64,000 nt of DNA. Origin: Solenopsis invicta (taxonomy: Eukaryota; Arthropoda; Insecta; Hymenoptera; Formicidae). Each line of letters opens with the position of its first letter. The stretch's first letter is position 1. Positions 1 to 13,080 of this stretch are shown here, in pieces. The stretch covers positions 24,333,770-24,397,769 of the forward strand of contig NC_052669.1 in the NCBI RefSeq assembly GCF_016802725.1, in the 5' to 3' direction. Under the pieces are notes generated by a model. That model was not told the origin of the DNA. It saw nothing but the letters and a program-made list of their open reading frames with translations, and made no database searches. Both the position numbers and the translations under genes were made by a program.

Positions 1-1199
1 CACTCTCTTTCTCTTTTCTTTTTTCGCGCGATCTCTTTTAATTAAAACATAATTTACGGGAAATACTTTTTCTTCTTGTTATAAAATTAATTCATAAATT
101 TTTTTCTACATTGTTAATTTCTCATGTGCATGTTTAATTTCAATTTTCAGAGTAGAGAGCTGTAATTTCTGACGTTATGACGATTGCTTTTAAATTATTT
201 TACGTACAGAGCGTGCGCCTCTATTTATATGATGAGATATAAATAAATGTGATTGAATTATATCAAACTGGATCTTATCTTATCGCACGATCAGTGAGAA
301 ATGTTATGTTAATATTCGCAATATAATGTAAAAGTTATGCTTCTAATGCTGCCATTGGTAAAGAAAGAATACTAATATTAAGATTAATAAAATCATTTTT
401 GTTATGGTACAGAGACCAGTCGAGATGTGCGATAAAAGCAGGAAGGGAACGCAGAGCACAATGAAAGTATGGAAGACAATGCGAACAATATAGGGCAACA
501 AAAGATGGTAGCGAATGAACGTCAACTATAAGAAAATAATACTAAAGTACAGGTACGCATTGTGCCGAAAGAGTTTATGTTCTCCTTTAACTTCAAGCTA
601 CGAATATCTACACTTTTACTGCGTACTCTCGTTTAAACAAAAAGAAGCTATCGATATATTAATTAAGAATAAATGGTTCTACATCTGTTATTTTAAATGC
701 AATAAGAATCTGTGCTATATGATAAATGTGATATGAAAAATGTTACAGTTTGAAGTTATGAACATGTTCAATCTTAAGATAACTGCCAACGATTTCTCTT
801 GAAGCGAAGTTAGATATCTTGCACCTTCGCCAGAGAGTATACATAATCGATAAGTCTTCAAAAAACGACAAATAATTGTAAAACTTATATAAATATATTT
901 TACACCTGCGTTCATCGTACAATCACTAGTCATGTTTGCACTAAAAATTCGCAATTTCTTCCAGACATCCTTCTCCCTACATTCTACTTTTAAATAATAA
1001 TCTCCTTGCATCCTTCTTTTAAATTACTTATAGATAGAGAGAGACACAGTCATTGCTGCTTGGGGACGTGTAACTAAAAGTAAAACCCGATCAAAGGATC
1101 TATCTTTCGAATTCGTGTTGAGATTTTTTCGAGGATTCCACGAACGAAGATCGTCGATTCGACAACGTGGACTGCGCGTGAGGGATCTATCTCCCTCAC
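1..1199 (-). other. sif: sif intron, left end of window
   Basis: AT-rich sequence after the GTGAGG donor at 1199-1194. No coding exon or conserved motif was recognised here; the next sif exon is outside the window. Confidence 0.7.
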
Positions 1200-4100
1200 C
1201 TTTGTTCGAGCGAGTCAGTCCGGTTGGACTTGTAACCGCTGTCGTTGAGACTGCCCTCGTGTCTCAAGGACGGCAGAGAGTCCCAAGGCGAGTCTCTCTT
1301 GTGTCCCGAGTATCCCGGATTTATCGAACTCGAGGCGCCGGAGCCGAAGGTCGAGCTGCCGGACTGCCATCCGTCGGAATGCCGGAACCATTGTGCACGC
1401 GCGGACTCCCCGATGCAGCTGGCGCATCTGCAAGCATCGCGCGTCATGTGAATCAGTTGTACAGGATAACATCGCGAACAGCTATCGCATTTCGCGGGAC
1501 ACCCTTGTATTTAGAAGCTCCGCTTCGACGTATATAAGACACAGTTTGAGAGTAACATCTAATATAATTGATAAATTGATAGGAAAGTAATTGTAAGGAG
1601 TTATTTGTAAGTTGACTTGTACAATCAAGATGCTGTTAATAGAGTAAAACGTTAAAGAAATGGTATATATATCTTATGGTATTGCGTTTTCCTTATCAGT
1701 AACAACAAGAAGAAGAACAACAACAACAACAACAAAGAACATTAAGAACATTAGGAACATTAAAATTTCGCGCTCGAGTCATTTATTCAATTTACGTTTC
1801 TCCCTTAGTGCATCCGCTAAGATTGATTGAAATCGTTGAAACAGACTAATATCTCATTTATCTACGACGAGTTCGTCGCTCTTTCAATACCTTCGGGAAA
1901 CGTCAAAGTTATCGAGAGAATGTATTTCGGCAAGAAGCAAACGGCCTTCTTGCCGAACATCATCGCGTAAACGATATCCAAGTACAAGGGATTAAACGCA
2001 TCCGTGAGCTATGCACGGATGACACGCAGTACCGTGCAGGTACAGGTGATAAATCTGAACTGAACACGCCGGTCTTCGGGTCGTCCTCTCCGCCGAGCAG
2101 CTGGAACTTGACGTGTTTCTTGCCCCGCGACTGATCCCCGGACCCGTCGTCCAGGATCCGATAGAACACCTTATCCGGCAGCTTTGGTATCTTCGGCATC
2201 TTCTTGGGCTCCTGCCGCCTCTCGAGCGATCTGTATTTGCGCTGCAGATTGTAGCTCATCATCGCGACTTAATTCGACTTAACTTTGTCAAATAGCGTTT
2301 CGATCGAATATTTGCGCCGCGGATCACGGCGGTAGCGACGTCGATCAAGCTGGTCGATCTATTCGACGTTCGCACTCTCGATAACCGAGGGTTGATTTAT
2401 CACCGGTGTGTTGAAACGGTCACACTGCGTGTTTGCGTTCTCTCGCTGGAATAATTATCTTCTCGCGCTGGCTAACAATCACGCGCGGCACGACGAAATA
2501 ATTATCCTCGTTGCATTCGTTTCGAAAGCATCGATGTTTGCGTACGTTCAAACGTGCCAGAGCATCCAAAGTATTTCCGTTTTCGCGCGACTGACAACCG
2601 CACTCGACGAGAGGCGATTATCCTCGTCAATTTCTCGTTTGGAAATTATTTCTGTTTTAAGTTTTCCACGACTAGATAAATTATCTGCTTGGATTTGCTC
2701 TCAAAAATTGTCTTTCTTTATAATTTTAACGATAAAAATGTGGTTCCACTTAATTGGAGAATTTCGAATCTTCGTTTAAAAATTCTCAATGACAACCGAG
2801 ATAAACATCGTCCGTCCAAGGATGTCAAGGCGATTCGATTTTCATGTAGCCTTCCCGCTTTCAATTTGAATTTACTTTCCTCTGACACTTGGCACTTTCA
2901 TCTATCGGCACGCAATACCAATCTGCAATCGGTTCATTAGCGACTCATTAACACACAATGTCTCTTCGCACATTGCACATTAATCAAAGGTTCACTTGAA
3001 CAACCGCACTCGACGTATCACAATGCAACCTCTCGAACACCACGTCGGACGACACGAGATGAGACGAAACGAGACGAAACGAGACGAGACGAGACGAGAC
3101 GAGAGACGCGCGCAATTCCCCGTCGCAAGATCCCGATTCGTTGGTCGGGGATGCGCGACTCGATGCACCGGAAGTCACCCGCTACAGGACAGTCGCGCGC
3201 GGGCGAATCTCCAACCGCGCGCGGAACGGCGCGTTTCTTTCTTTCGTCGTGGGGCCTTGCGACACCACGGAACACCCTTCTTCTTCGCTCTCACCGTCCA
3301 GCTGAAGCCCACTCGCGGGATTTCTATATTTATCACGGTGCGCCTCACCGTTGTCAGCCGCCGTCGCTGACCCGTGATGCACAACGCGCCGGCGGCAGCC
3401 GGCGGGGATGATGATGCATGCATGCGCCGATATTGTCCGAGAGCGCTCTATCGAGAGGCGTACCTTCGATAGACCTCGATAGACGCCACGCGATGCGACG
3501 CCACGCGATGCGACGCCCGTCGACGCGCGTCGCCTATCGATACCTTCACGGCGCACGTGACATTCTTTTTTTTCTCTCTGCGCCGCCCGCGAGCTATCGA
3601 TAGGCGATACACCGCATCCGGTGATATTATATCCAGGTCGCCCTTAATGGACGAGCACGTCTCATTGACCACCATCAGTGGCCGCAGGGCACAGCTCTTT
3701 AAATGTCAAAGCCTCGCAACGGCGACTTTCGCGCCTTTTTTTCGATGAGCACCCTTTGGCAACCGAAGGGTCGACGGCTATTATCGGGTCTTATTACGCG
3801 CGTCCGCCTTAATTGACGTTATACTATTTGCATATTTCAATGAGGCAGGTGAAAATAAATCAATTTTAATTCACAGATCAGAAAAATTAAGAAAATTTAA
3901 ACTTTGAGTAAATAATTGAGACACAATTAGACGTTGAAAATCGTTTGGCTTTCTAACACTGTGAGGGTGATATTACAAAAGTGATCATAAATTCATATCT
4001 AATGCAATGTCTTTGGTGAATTCTAAACGATGCCTAGTGAATACTTACTGTCAAAAAAATATTTTTATTGAATAATCAAATGAGAAGAATAAGACTCGCA

Positions 4101-7100
4101 TATTTCACGTAATTTTACGTGGCACATAAACTGGACGTATGCTCCTTCATTGACGTACGACTTACACGTCACAGATTATATATAATTTTTACACGTAAAA
4201 TATTCTAAATTTAATCTTATTCTCCTATTTGATTATACAAATATATATTTGCATAAAAAGACGATTTATTTATTCTGCGTACGACATCCAGGTAGGCTCA
4301 GTCTCGTTCGAATAAATGGAAGCGCGCAATAAATTAAGTGGATGCGTGAAACCCTTTACGATGCAAATGCTGATCTTAACGAGGGGTTGAAGCGGTGATT
4401 TACCTAGGATTGTAGTCGCTGAGATAGCCGCGATCCCGATCGGAGTCTCGCTCTCTCTTCTCTCTCACCATCTCATTGCGATCGCTGTAATAGCCGTCGC
4501 GGTCCTTGCTATTTTGCCTCTCGTTGCAATAGCGATACGACAGCGGCAGGGTCGACGACTTGTTGGAACTGGAGCCTGTAACCGTAACAATTGGTTACGA
4601 GCGAAAGATAGGAAGCTCTCATGTATTCTCTCGATGCTCAGCATACGTTCAACTTACGTCTTCGTGAAGCGTGAGGTGTGCGCTGAACGTTCAATGGTAT
4701 ATTTTCCGCAAATTCTGAAAAAAACGAAAGAATTCTTTTTTTTTAATTATTCGTAATACGGTAATCCTTTACAATCAATCATTTCGATAGTTTCATCATC
4801 CAGATTTTAAAAACTGGAAAGTTAAAGTCTAATTAATTCTTCCATTTGAAAAGAACATAGTGGAATGAAGAAGACAATGTTTCTTGATCACCGGCGTGTA
4901 ATTACCCCCTCCTAAAATTAAATTACTTAAATATCATGTTGCATAGAGATATTAAAAACAAATCTTATCAAAATTTCTGCTGAGAAAGAATATTAATTAT
5001 CGCTAATTTCTTACAATGTAAATAATATAAAATTCTATATTAAACAGTTGATAATTATCTAAAAAGATAATGTAAAAAATGAAGAAAAATATAAATATTT
5101 ATAATTGATAGAAAAATCCGCATTTTTTCTCATTGCGAATATTAAGTTCGTCTAAATGGGCCTTGTAACTGTTAAAAAATTATTTAAGTTGACTTTTCTC
5201 CTGTGAAAGATTAAACCAAGTCTCACCCAAGTTCTCCATGCTCTGCGTGAGCAGAGCCTCGAACGTGCGTAAGCTGTAGCTCTCCGCGTCCATACCCTTG
5301 GCAAGAGTGTTCCTGAGATGCATCTCGTACTCGAGGAGTAGCCGGCTGGTCGGGCTGCCCGGCGTCGACACTGACTGCATGTTCTGCTGATATGTCTGGC
5401 CGCCGTTGCAGCGGCGGGAGTTGCAGTGATTCGGCTGCTCCATGTCGGAGTTGCCGTTCGACGAGCTCGGCGTGGTGGCGTAGCACTGGTTATCGAAAAT
5501 GACATTGTCCGAGGGCGGCGACATGTCACCTGTGCACCGATTACGTTCCGAATCTAAGTACGTCCTGCCTCTGCCGCCTGCGGGCAGAGAGGTGCAACCG
5601 AGAGTGCAGGATGTACGACGGACGTGGTGAGACGTGCGGCGTGTACGCTGATCAATGGGGTGAGAGACGTGTCAAGTTAGTTGGGAGCGGCGAACGCGTA
5701 ACCCGGGAAGCGGTCCGTCGAAGAATGAACCATGAGGCCGCCGTAGGACTGACAGGACAACCACGTTGTCCCCTAGTGCGCATGTTACGTAAGACAGTCA
5801 GGAGCAACAAAATGTTAGGGGGTGCCGAGAAAGGTGGTGGGTGACCCCATGACTTTCATCAGGATACAGCCGGCTGACTGCCGCGTTGTACGTTCTGTGC
5901 GCATGTTAAGTTATGCCAAGGGTGTAACTAAAGGTTAGAGGGACAGGTAGACGTCAGAGGATCAGTCACCAGTTAGTTCATAGGGAGCTTCCTGCAGCGT
6001 TACGCATTCGCCGGTATTAAGGGGTCAAGCAAGAGGTGAGACCACGTGCGAGATCGATCACGTAATTGTCGACGTGAACTTTGTCACCCTTTTTACTTTT
6101 TGTCACTTTAAGTCACGCCCGATTAAATCCTCTATCATTTTGCGACAAATAAAAACTATATTATAATCTTTCGAAAAATTGTGAGAAGACGTATTTTTAG
6201 AAGAATATTACGTGATCAATTCTTCAATTACTAACGTTTTCATTGTTGAGAATTTTATCCAAATTGTAATAATTTATTTTATATATTACCGTTCCTTAAA
6301 TTAAAGAAAAACACAGAATTTAATTCAATTGATTTATATTTACCAAATTGTCAACGTTAAATTATCTCAACAATGATAATGTTACTCCGCTAAATTTAAA
6401 AATTCAACATATTTTAAATAATAAATTACAGCATACGAAACAAGAGTTAAACGTTAATTACATTGATCATTGATTCATTAAATCCAAATAATTAAATATC
6501 GTCATATCATAATATAGGCAGTAATTGCAAACGTGCAGTAAATATTTAAAATGCTAGAGTGACATTAAAATATTTCAAAATTGCCTTAAAAAGAATTAAA
6601 TGACGAGAAAAATTAGCAGCAAATCAGCGATATCGACGAAAAAAAATCGTACCGGAGTATTGCCGACTCATCATGTCGTGGGCGCTCCTAGAACCCTGGA
6701 ACTTGTTGTTATAAGGCGCGCGATACGGATGCGCATAATTCTCGTTGTCAACCTCCTGCATCATATACTTCTGATTGTTATTGCTCGGATGGTAGTGGTA
6801 GCTGTGATGGCTGTGACGTTTCCTCGTCATCTCCGGCGAAGTTACCGGACTGTCGATGCTCGGCATCGGTTTCAGCATGCGCTTCAGGGTGTTCGAGTCC
6901 AGGCTGATACCGCCGTTCTGCGCGTTCTCGATCCGCATATCGTCAGTACTCTTGCTCTTCGATCTGTGGCCATGATTATTGTTGACAATGTTGAAGAAAT
7001 TGCTGTTCTGCATCTCCAGCTCAGTGTAGTCGGCCGACTTGGTATGGTGGAGCTGCTCCTTGCGGAACTTGCTCTGCAGGGTGCCGCCAGCTTGAGTGCC

Positions 7101-8092
7101 CTCCGACTTTAACATCTCGATGCCATTCTGCTGTGTGGATGAGTCCTGGCTTTGTTTCTGCTTCTTCGGCGATATTCCAATACCTTTATCATCAGGACTA
7201 TCGATCTGTAGAATAGGTAAATTATTGATTAGCTCAAAGTACTTTCTGATTTTAATAACAATAATATATTGTTAAAGTTTTTGTAAAATATTTAATCTTT
7301 TATAGAACACTACTACAGGAAACATATAAAGAAAATAATAGCACTAAAGAGGTAAATTTATTAAGAAGATAATAAAAACTAAGAAGTGTTAAATTAGGAT
7401 ATTAAATCTTCAGAGAAAAATTATTTTAAAGAATTAATATATCATTAAATTATTTTATAAACCTTAAAAAAATTATTTAAAAAAAATTGAATAAGTTTAA
7501 TATTATTAGATTAAGATATTAAATTGTTTTATGTAAAAATAAATTGAGAATAAAAAAAAACAGGAAAGTAAAAATTTATATTTTTCAAACTTGCAAATTA
7601 ATTTTGAGGAGAGAGGAATGCATATTGCTGAAATCGACGCTTACCTGCGATCCCACTGTAACTGTTCCGATTCCAATATTGGCAGTTTTTGGAGTCGTTT
7701 GACACGTCTCATTCTGCTTGTCCTTCTTGACTGAGTCGCCGGCCTTTGGTGTTTTCCCGGGTGTCGCGCTGGTGTTGTTAACGTTGTCGTAGAGAGACGC
7801 GCTGGACGTGGCCGCTGTTATCTTGTCTCGTCCCGGCGTAATGTCCATTTCCGTGGATCGCCCCATGGACCGTGGAAGTGTAGAAGGCCCTAAAATAACA
7901 CGGATAAATTTATAAAACACTGAAGAGTTAGAGTACTCGATGATTGTACTTGTCTTTGACAATTTTTTGTGATGAACTGTATAAATAAATGTGATGAACT
8001 GAATAAATGTACAAAAGTAAAGTTTTGAGAGATATTTATACAATATATAAAGAATAAAAAAGAAATAAATTTTTTTATTGATAAATACTTAT

Positions 8093-8129
<37 letters not shown>

Positions 8130-8696
8130 CTAAAGTGTACTTCATTCTTTTTATTTTCTTGAAATGTTATAACATTTTGCTTGTATATCAAAATCAAATT
8201 ATAATACAAATCATGACAAAAGTAATAAAAAAAGAGAGTCACATGTCTCATAATTCCTTGATTTTAAACGACACAAAAACGAACATAAAGAAATGCAATA
8301 AAAAAAAAATTTAATAAATCACGTACCGCATGGACTTCGATATCTGGTGTCTTGGCTGCGCAGTCTGGCAAACTGTTCCGGCGTCATGCAAGTGCATTGA
8401 GGTTCTCTGGATCGGCTCGGTGAGGCCGGTGTCGACAACGGCTTTCGGCGTGCTTTGATCTTCTGCTTGTTCGGTGGCTCGAGCTTCAACGAGTAAGAAG
8501 AGGACGCTTTCCTTGAAATCTTGAACGACGGTGACTGTATGAAAAATTAACTAGTGACTGCAAATGACCTAAGAAGTCGAAATGGACTTGTAACGGACTT
8601 GTTGTGTGTCGCCCCTAAATCATCTTCGCTCAACTTCCTCGTGCGCGTGACCCGGAAGGACGAAGGAAATAGGCGGAGACGCGAGTCGAAAGAGAG

Positions 8697-8767
<71 letters not shown>

Positions 8768-11191
8768 TAGCGAACAGGGTTGTGGCAGGGTATTGATGTA
8801 TAATGTAACAAAATGCGTGTCTCAGATGTAGTATCACTAAACTTACGCAGCATTCTCTGAATTGCTTCGCGTCTATGGGAGACGTGAAGTTCAACCCCCA
8901 CGTATCATTTGTCACTGTGTCCTTCCAGTAAACGAAGCACTCCGACGCTTGGCCAATGCGCGTACCTTGAACACAATTACGTAATATTAATTAATTACCG
9001 CAGGGATCACCCGCATTAAACTCCGTAATCGCGCCGTCTTCGTCGTCGCAATATTATCCTGGAAATAAAATCAGTTTGCGAAGGCAGACATACCTTTACG
9101 TCTTTCATTTTCTTTTTATATAAGTACGTGGTTGTTCTTCCTTCGATAAAAAATCGAGATTTAATTAGAATGTCTTAAAATACGTGTTGTAATTATGGCT
9201 CACCTGGCTGGACCAACCGCACATCTAGGATCTTATCGACCTGGCTATTGTACGCAGTGATATGGAAGACGCATTCCGGCGAATCTTGGATACAGGTGAT
9301 GTTCACCGGGACCAAATCTTCGGATACCTGTTGCCACTTGACGGTCCCACCTCCGCTCGAGTTTACATGGAACACTTCGGCCCAAAGCCTAAAAACTCTC
9401 GTCAATTACATCGTGTATTGCGATAGCGTAATTTTTCAAATATCAACACACCATTTAAGGAAAGTTCTAGAAAGAAAGTAGAGCAGACGTGACACGTAAA
9501 TGCCGAAAGATAAGTGAGAAAAGACCTAATAATCCATAGTATTCGATTTTTACATGAATCTTTATTCTTTGTGAATAAAGTCGGTATCTACTACGCTGAA
9601 ACTGCATAAAAATATTTCCGTATGACGTCGGTCGCTTTATTTTGAAACGGATAAAACAGAAATCGTCACTTGCGCCGATGGAAAATCGCGTATGCATTAC
9701 AAGCATGCAGCATCTGCGTTTACCGTGTAAATGCCGAGCTGTTTCTGCAATAAAATTACACGACCGGCATGGATATTTATTTTTAATTCCGAAGAAACGA
9801 TGAAACGATACGTTATTAAATTTTGTGTACACTGACCAATGGACGAGAAAGTAATGATACTAAAAATACTAATAGACATGCGAAGCGTACGTGTACAGGT
9901 GAGGTGTAAAGTAGATATAAACAGTATATACGTGAAAGAGTGTGCAATTGAGAAGTATATAAAAATGTAAAAACGATAACATAGCTAGAGAAAAAAAGTA
10001 ATCAAAGCATTTTTTTTTCATTTCACTTTAACTCAAATGAGAAATCCAGGCTAGTAGCGCGAGGCAGAAATAACGGAAGAAGAAACGGTTACGTCTGTTA
10101 TCCAAACATAAAGCGCACGATTTTCTTAATGCGTATTATTTCTCAAGTCCCGTGTTCGGGGAAATGAAAGAGAAATACATCGAGATCTCGCCAATATTGC
10201 TCAAAGTTAACCAAACGTATCCGAATAAGAAAAACGAGCTATCAGCTGTGACGAATGGACTATCAGCTCGAACAACCGGACAAAAAGCAGAAGAGAAAAG
10301 CGAAAAAAGATAATCAAAGACGTAAAAGCGGTCAAATAAGATAGCAAGAGGAAAGGACAGTAAGAAAGATAAGATTGGAAAAAACGGAATGAATAAAGAA
10401 AATGCGAGACATTCTGGGCGACGTGAATAAAACGCGACGTCTGAACCGACGCGGCGACGTTCGGCTGCAGAGGTATATAGCTTCTTAGTAGGCGTTGCGA
10501 AATAATATATTGAGTTCGGATCTTGCAATTTTTAATAAACGCTCGAGAGCACTTGCTAAAATAGGACCAATAATGATATCACGATAAAATATACTAATTA
10601 TTCATTTTAGTAAAAAATTACAATTAAATTCTCTTGTAACTTTCAGTTAAACAAAATAATTTTTATAATAATTGGGTTAAGATTGTGAAGAGTATAACAT
10701 AATTAGAATTATGAGAAAAGATTAACAACGATTGTAGCAAGATCTTACAATTAGTGCTTAATAATATTTCTTGTATGATTGTATACACATTTTTTAATTT
10801 TTTGAATTGCGATAAAAATAATTTTTCTTGATGATATATTGAATAAAAAACAATATAAAAAAATAAATTTTAAATTCAAAATTCTAAAAAAAAAAAAATA
10901 TTAGTACTCATTGATAATAAAAGACATTACATAAAGATAGTCATTAATTTTAATCACAAATACAACTTTTTAATTGTTTAAATTATTATCATTAAACAAA
11001 TGTAATCATATAAATTTGTAGTATCTTCTTTAATAATTATGCATTTTTAATAAATTATTATTCAAAGAAGATACAAAAGATTTATCGTCGTCCAGCGCAT
11101 CTATTATTCTCATGCCTCTTAGAAATGTCAACAACAAAGCAAAAAAGATAAAAAGGAGAGAAAGATAAAAAGAGAAAAAAGGAGAAAAGAA

Positions 11192-11222
<31 letters not shown>

Positions 11223-11501
11223 CAGTATAATGCATACAATCAAGGGTGTGTATGGTAATCATTGAAGAGACAGAGTGGTAACATGGTCGAATGGAAAGTG
11301 ATTCAATGGTTGAATGGTATGGTATGCGCACCTCTTCCTCTCTCTTAAGCTTCCGCACCTGAGCAAGTGGCCAGTGTCACCCCTGCGTCCTCCGCCGCCG
11401 CCCATCCCGCCCCTGGCACCGGCCTGCCATGGGCTGTCCTCGTAGCGATACGTCTTTGATCTGATTAGGGGTGCGCAACTGCAGGAGAGCTTGTTGCCCA
11501 T
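1200..11501 (-). CDS. sif: Protein still life, Rac guanine nucleotide exchange factor (N-terminal 718 residues; continues past left edge)
   Basis: Nine coding exons join in frame: 11359-11501, 9204-9388, 8847-8965, 8327-8534, 7645-7889, 6653-7205, 5227-5529, 4404-4575 and 1200-1427, all with GT-AG introns. The protein begins MGNKLSCSCAPL, a myristoylation-type N-terminus with nearby cysteines, then a WH1/EVH1 domain at about residues 46-150 (LWAEVFHV, WGLNFTSPIDAKQF), then a long low-complexity Ser/Asn-rich linker. The order and wording match Drosophila still life, the Tiam1-type activator of Rac in synaptic terminals. The family's PH, Ras-binding, PDZ and DH-PH domains lie beyond the left edge. 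A glycine-rich insertion follows the first 27 residues. Exon 1200-1427 (CASCIGESARAQW) ends at an AAAG/GTGAGG donor in phase 2. The family is about 2,000 residues long, so roughly a third is here. Identification is firm; function is from family knowledge. Confidence 0.95.
1701..1763. repeat. AAC/AAG trinucleotide run followed by three GAACATTAa units
   Basis: Short tandem repeats within a sif intron: an (AAC)n run followed by a 9-10 base unit repeated three times. Confidence 0.8.
2033..2262 (-). CDS. sif: Predicted alternative first coding exon of sif (short isoform)
   Basis: An ATG-ATG start at 2262, with an in-frame TAA nine bases upstream, opens 76 codons rich in Lys, Arg and Pro (MSYNLQRKYRSLERR). 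The exon ends at a CACG/GTACTG donor in phase 2. That is the phase needed by the acceptor at 1427, so the exon would replace all upstream exons and create a sif form without the myristoylation site, WH1 domain and linker. It lies inside the intron between exons 4404-4575 and 1200-1427, just downstream of a CpG-rich stretch that could be its promoter. Short Tiam/sif isoforms from internal promoters are known; this particular exon is inference. The donor is not a strong match, and the exon could belong to another transcript. Confidence 0.5.
3055..3106. repeat. GAGAC pentamer tandem repeat
   Basis: GAGACGAAAC twice, then GAGAC units several times. It lies in the CpG-rich part of a sif intron. 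Confidence 0.9.
3482..3511. repeat. 15-bp tandem repeat, two copies
   Basis: GACGCCACGCGATGC occurs twice in direct succession. Confidence 0.85.
8100..8124. repeat. TA microsatellite
   Basis: Pure TA run inside a sif intron. Confidence 0.9.
8701..8764. repeat. GA microsatellite, 32 units
   Basis: Uninterrupted AG dinucleotide run within the sif intron between exons 8847-8965 and 8327-8534. It creates spurious Arg-Glu or Leu-Ser open frames. Confidence 0.97.
11156..11221. repeat. Purine-rich GA/GAAA tract
   Basis: AG-rich low-complexity sequence in the first coding intron of sif. Confidence 0.85.
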
Positions 11502-11900
11502 TCTAACTGTTCTTATTCCGACTTAGATCCCGCCACCTGCCTGCCCCGCCGCCACCACCACCACCGCTCTGCCTGCGTCACCACCACTCTGTACTCGTGG
11601 TGCCCGTTCGTGTTTCCGGCTCGACACGCCTTAGCACGTATCCGCCCGTTCTGTCCTCCTCGTTCCTTAGGATATTTGGTCTGATCCTTGCCGCCGCGTC
11701 TATATACTTTTCCCTTTCTCTATCTCTCTCCGTTTCACCCCCTTCGATTTCTCTTTGACACACTTTTGCGGGGCTGGCTCGTATGGCTTGTCTCTGTCGA
11801 CTTTTGGCACCGATTTCCACGACGCCGACCACGGTCGGCGGTTTGACGTTGCTCTTTTTGCGCGTTTTAATCCTCGAATCGTGTGTGTTGTTGGGAAGCA
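11502..11900 (-). other. sif: Predicted 5' UTR exon of sif
   Basis: Sequence directly upstream of the sif ATG. A good acceptor (TATTACACACAG on the minus strand) at 11910-11901 suggests a spliced 5' UTR exon continuous with coding exon 1, so sif transcription starts further right. The open frame across this exon is rich in Arg and Glu from purine repeats and is not counted as coding. Confidence 0.45.
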
Positions 11901-11901
11901 C

Positions 11902-13080
11902 TGTGTGTAATAGAGACGATCCCAGAGATATCAGAGAATGGAAGGAGGTACCTTTATTGTCACATCATTGCAAATGTCGATAGTCATCAGCTCGTCCCTG
12001 GCATGATCGCTGCGAACAGACATGAATCGATTAGTCGTGAGAAAAATACATTTTAAACATACAATTAGCAAACCATTTACTTTTACCTACAAGATTATTT
12101 ATTAAATACATTTTTGGGAAATATAATTTTATCTCTTCACAATTATCTAGCATTTAATAAAATCATTTTAATTAAATTATCCGATTATATATTTTATTGT
12201 ATTTGCAACATATAACATACAATATATCAATAATAAATATATATAGATTATTTCTCACATTATTTAATCCTTATTTAATCTTTATTATTTAATCTTGATT
12301 AAAAATTCAAAATTAAACTAAGCTAAACGTTAAATAATATTTATGAGTAATATAAGCAATAATATGTTGCAAAAAGTTTTACGTTATTACTTTACATTAT
12401 TATTTTAATAATTAATTTATCTGCAATATATTTTATAATTAATGTAAACTATTATTATTACATGTATTACGACATAAAATAATGTGCAATAAACTATGTA
12501 ATGAACTTTAAATATAAAAAATCACATAAATATATGTTATGTATTAAAATTTAATAATTTCTATTAGTAGTAATACAGATGTTATAGTCAGATTGGCAAT
12601 AATCTTTCTTCCTCTTACATATAATTCAATTTTTCATTAATTATTTAAAATTCTAAATTATTGTCCAATCATGATATTTATGTAATATCCATATTTGTGA
12701 TGTAACAAGTAATTTAAATCAGCTATTTATAAGATGATGTGTTTATATAAACGCATTTAAGTGTGACGGTTTAATCTCAGGCAAACGAAGTTAAGTGATG
12801 TGTTAATTAAATTTACACTCACACGACAAAAAGTATTGTTATCTAAAAAAAAGTAGAATAATAAAAATTACAAGAAAAAATAAATTTTACTTAATTCAAC
12901 GCGTAATAAGACGAGTATCGAGACAAGGCTGACCATACAGATGTCGTAATCACTCAGTGATCAGACAGACCTCGCCCATCCAATTTACATAAGTTGCAAG
13001 TTCGTCCTCAAGTTTATTAACATATTAGCAATATTGAATTTTTCAGTAAACTAATTTATAATACTATGAATATCTATCAG
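11902..13080. other. AT-rich non-coding upstream DNA of sif
   Basis: Very AT-rich, with no open frame of coding character. It is probably a 5' UTR intron of sif if transcription starts in one of the CpG-rich stretches further right. Confidence 0.5.

Larger units (their letters stand above)
2300..3760. promoter_or_regulatory. CpG-rich candidate promoter for the short sif isoform
   Basis: Inside a sif intron the base composition switches to GC- and CpG-rich, ending just before the alternative first exon at 2262. It contains a GAGAC-type tandem repeat and a 15-bp tandem repeat. No TATA box stands out. The promoter role is inferred from composition and position only. Confidence 0.35.

Noticed and set aside
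1115..1590. Plus-strand open frames of 65-140 codons
   Set aside because: Antisense shadows of the sif exon 1200-1427; the minus-strand frame matches sif and has splice sites.
8547..8915. Open frames of Leu-Ser or Arg-Glu repeats on both strands
   Set aside because: Translation of the GA microsatellite; the real exon here is 8847-8965.
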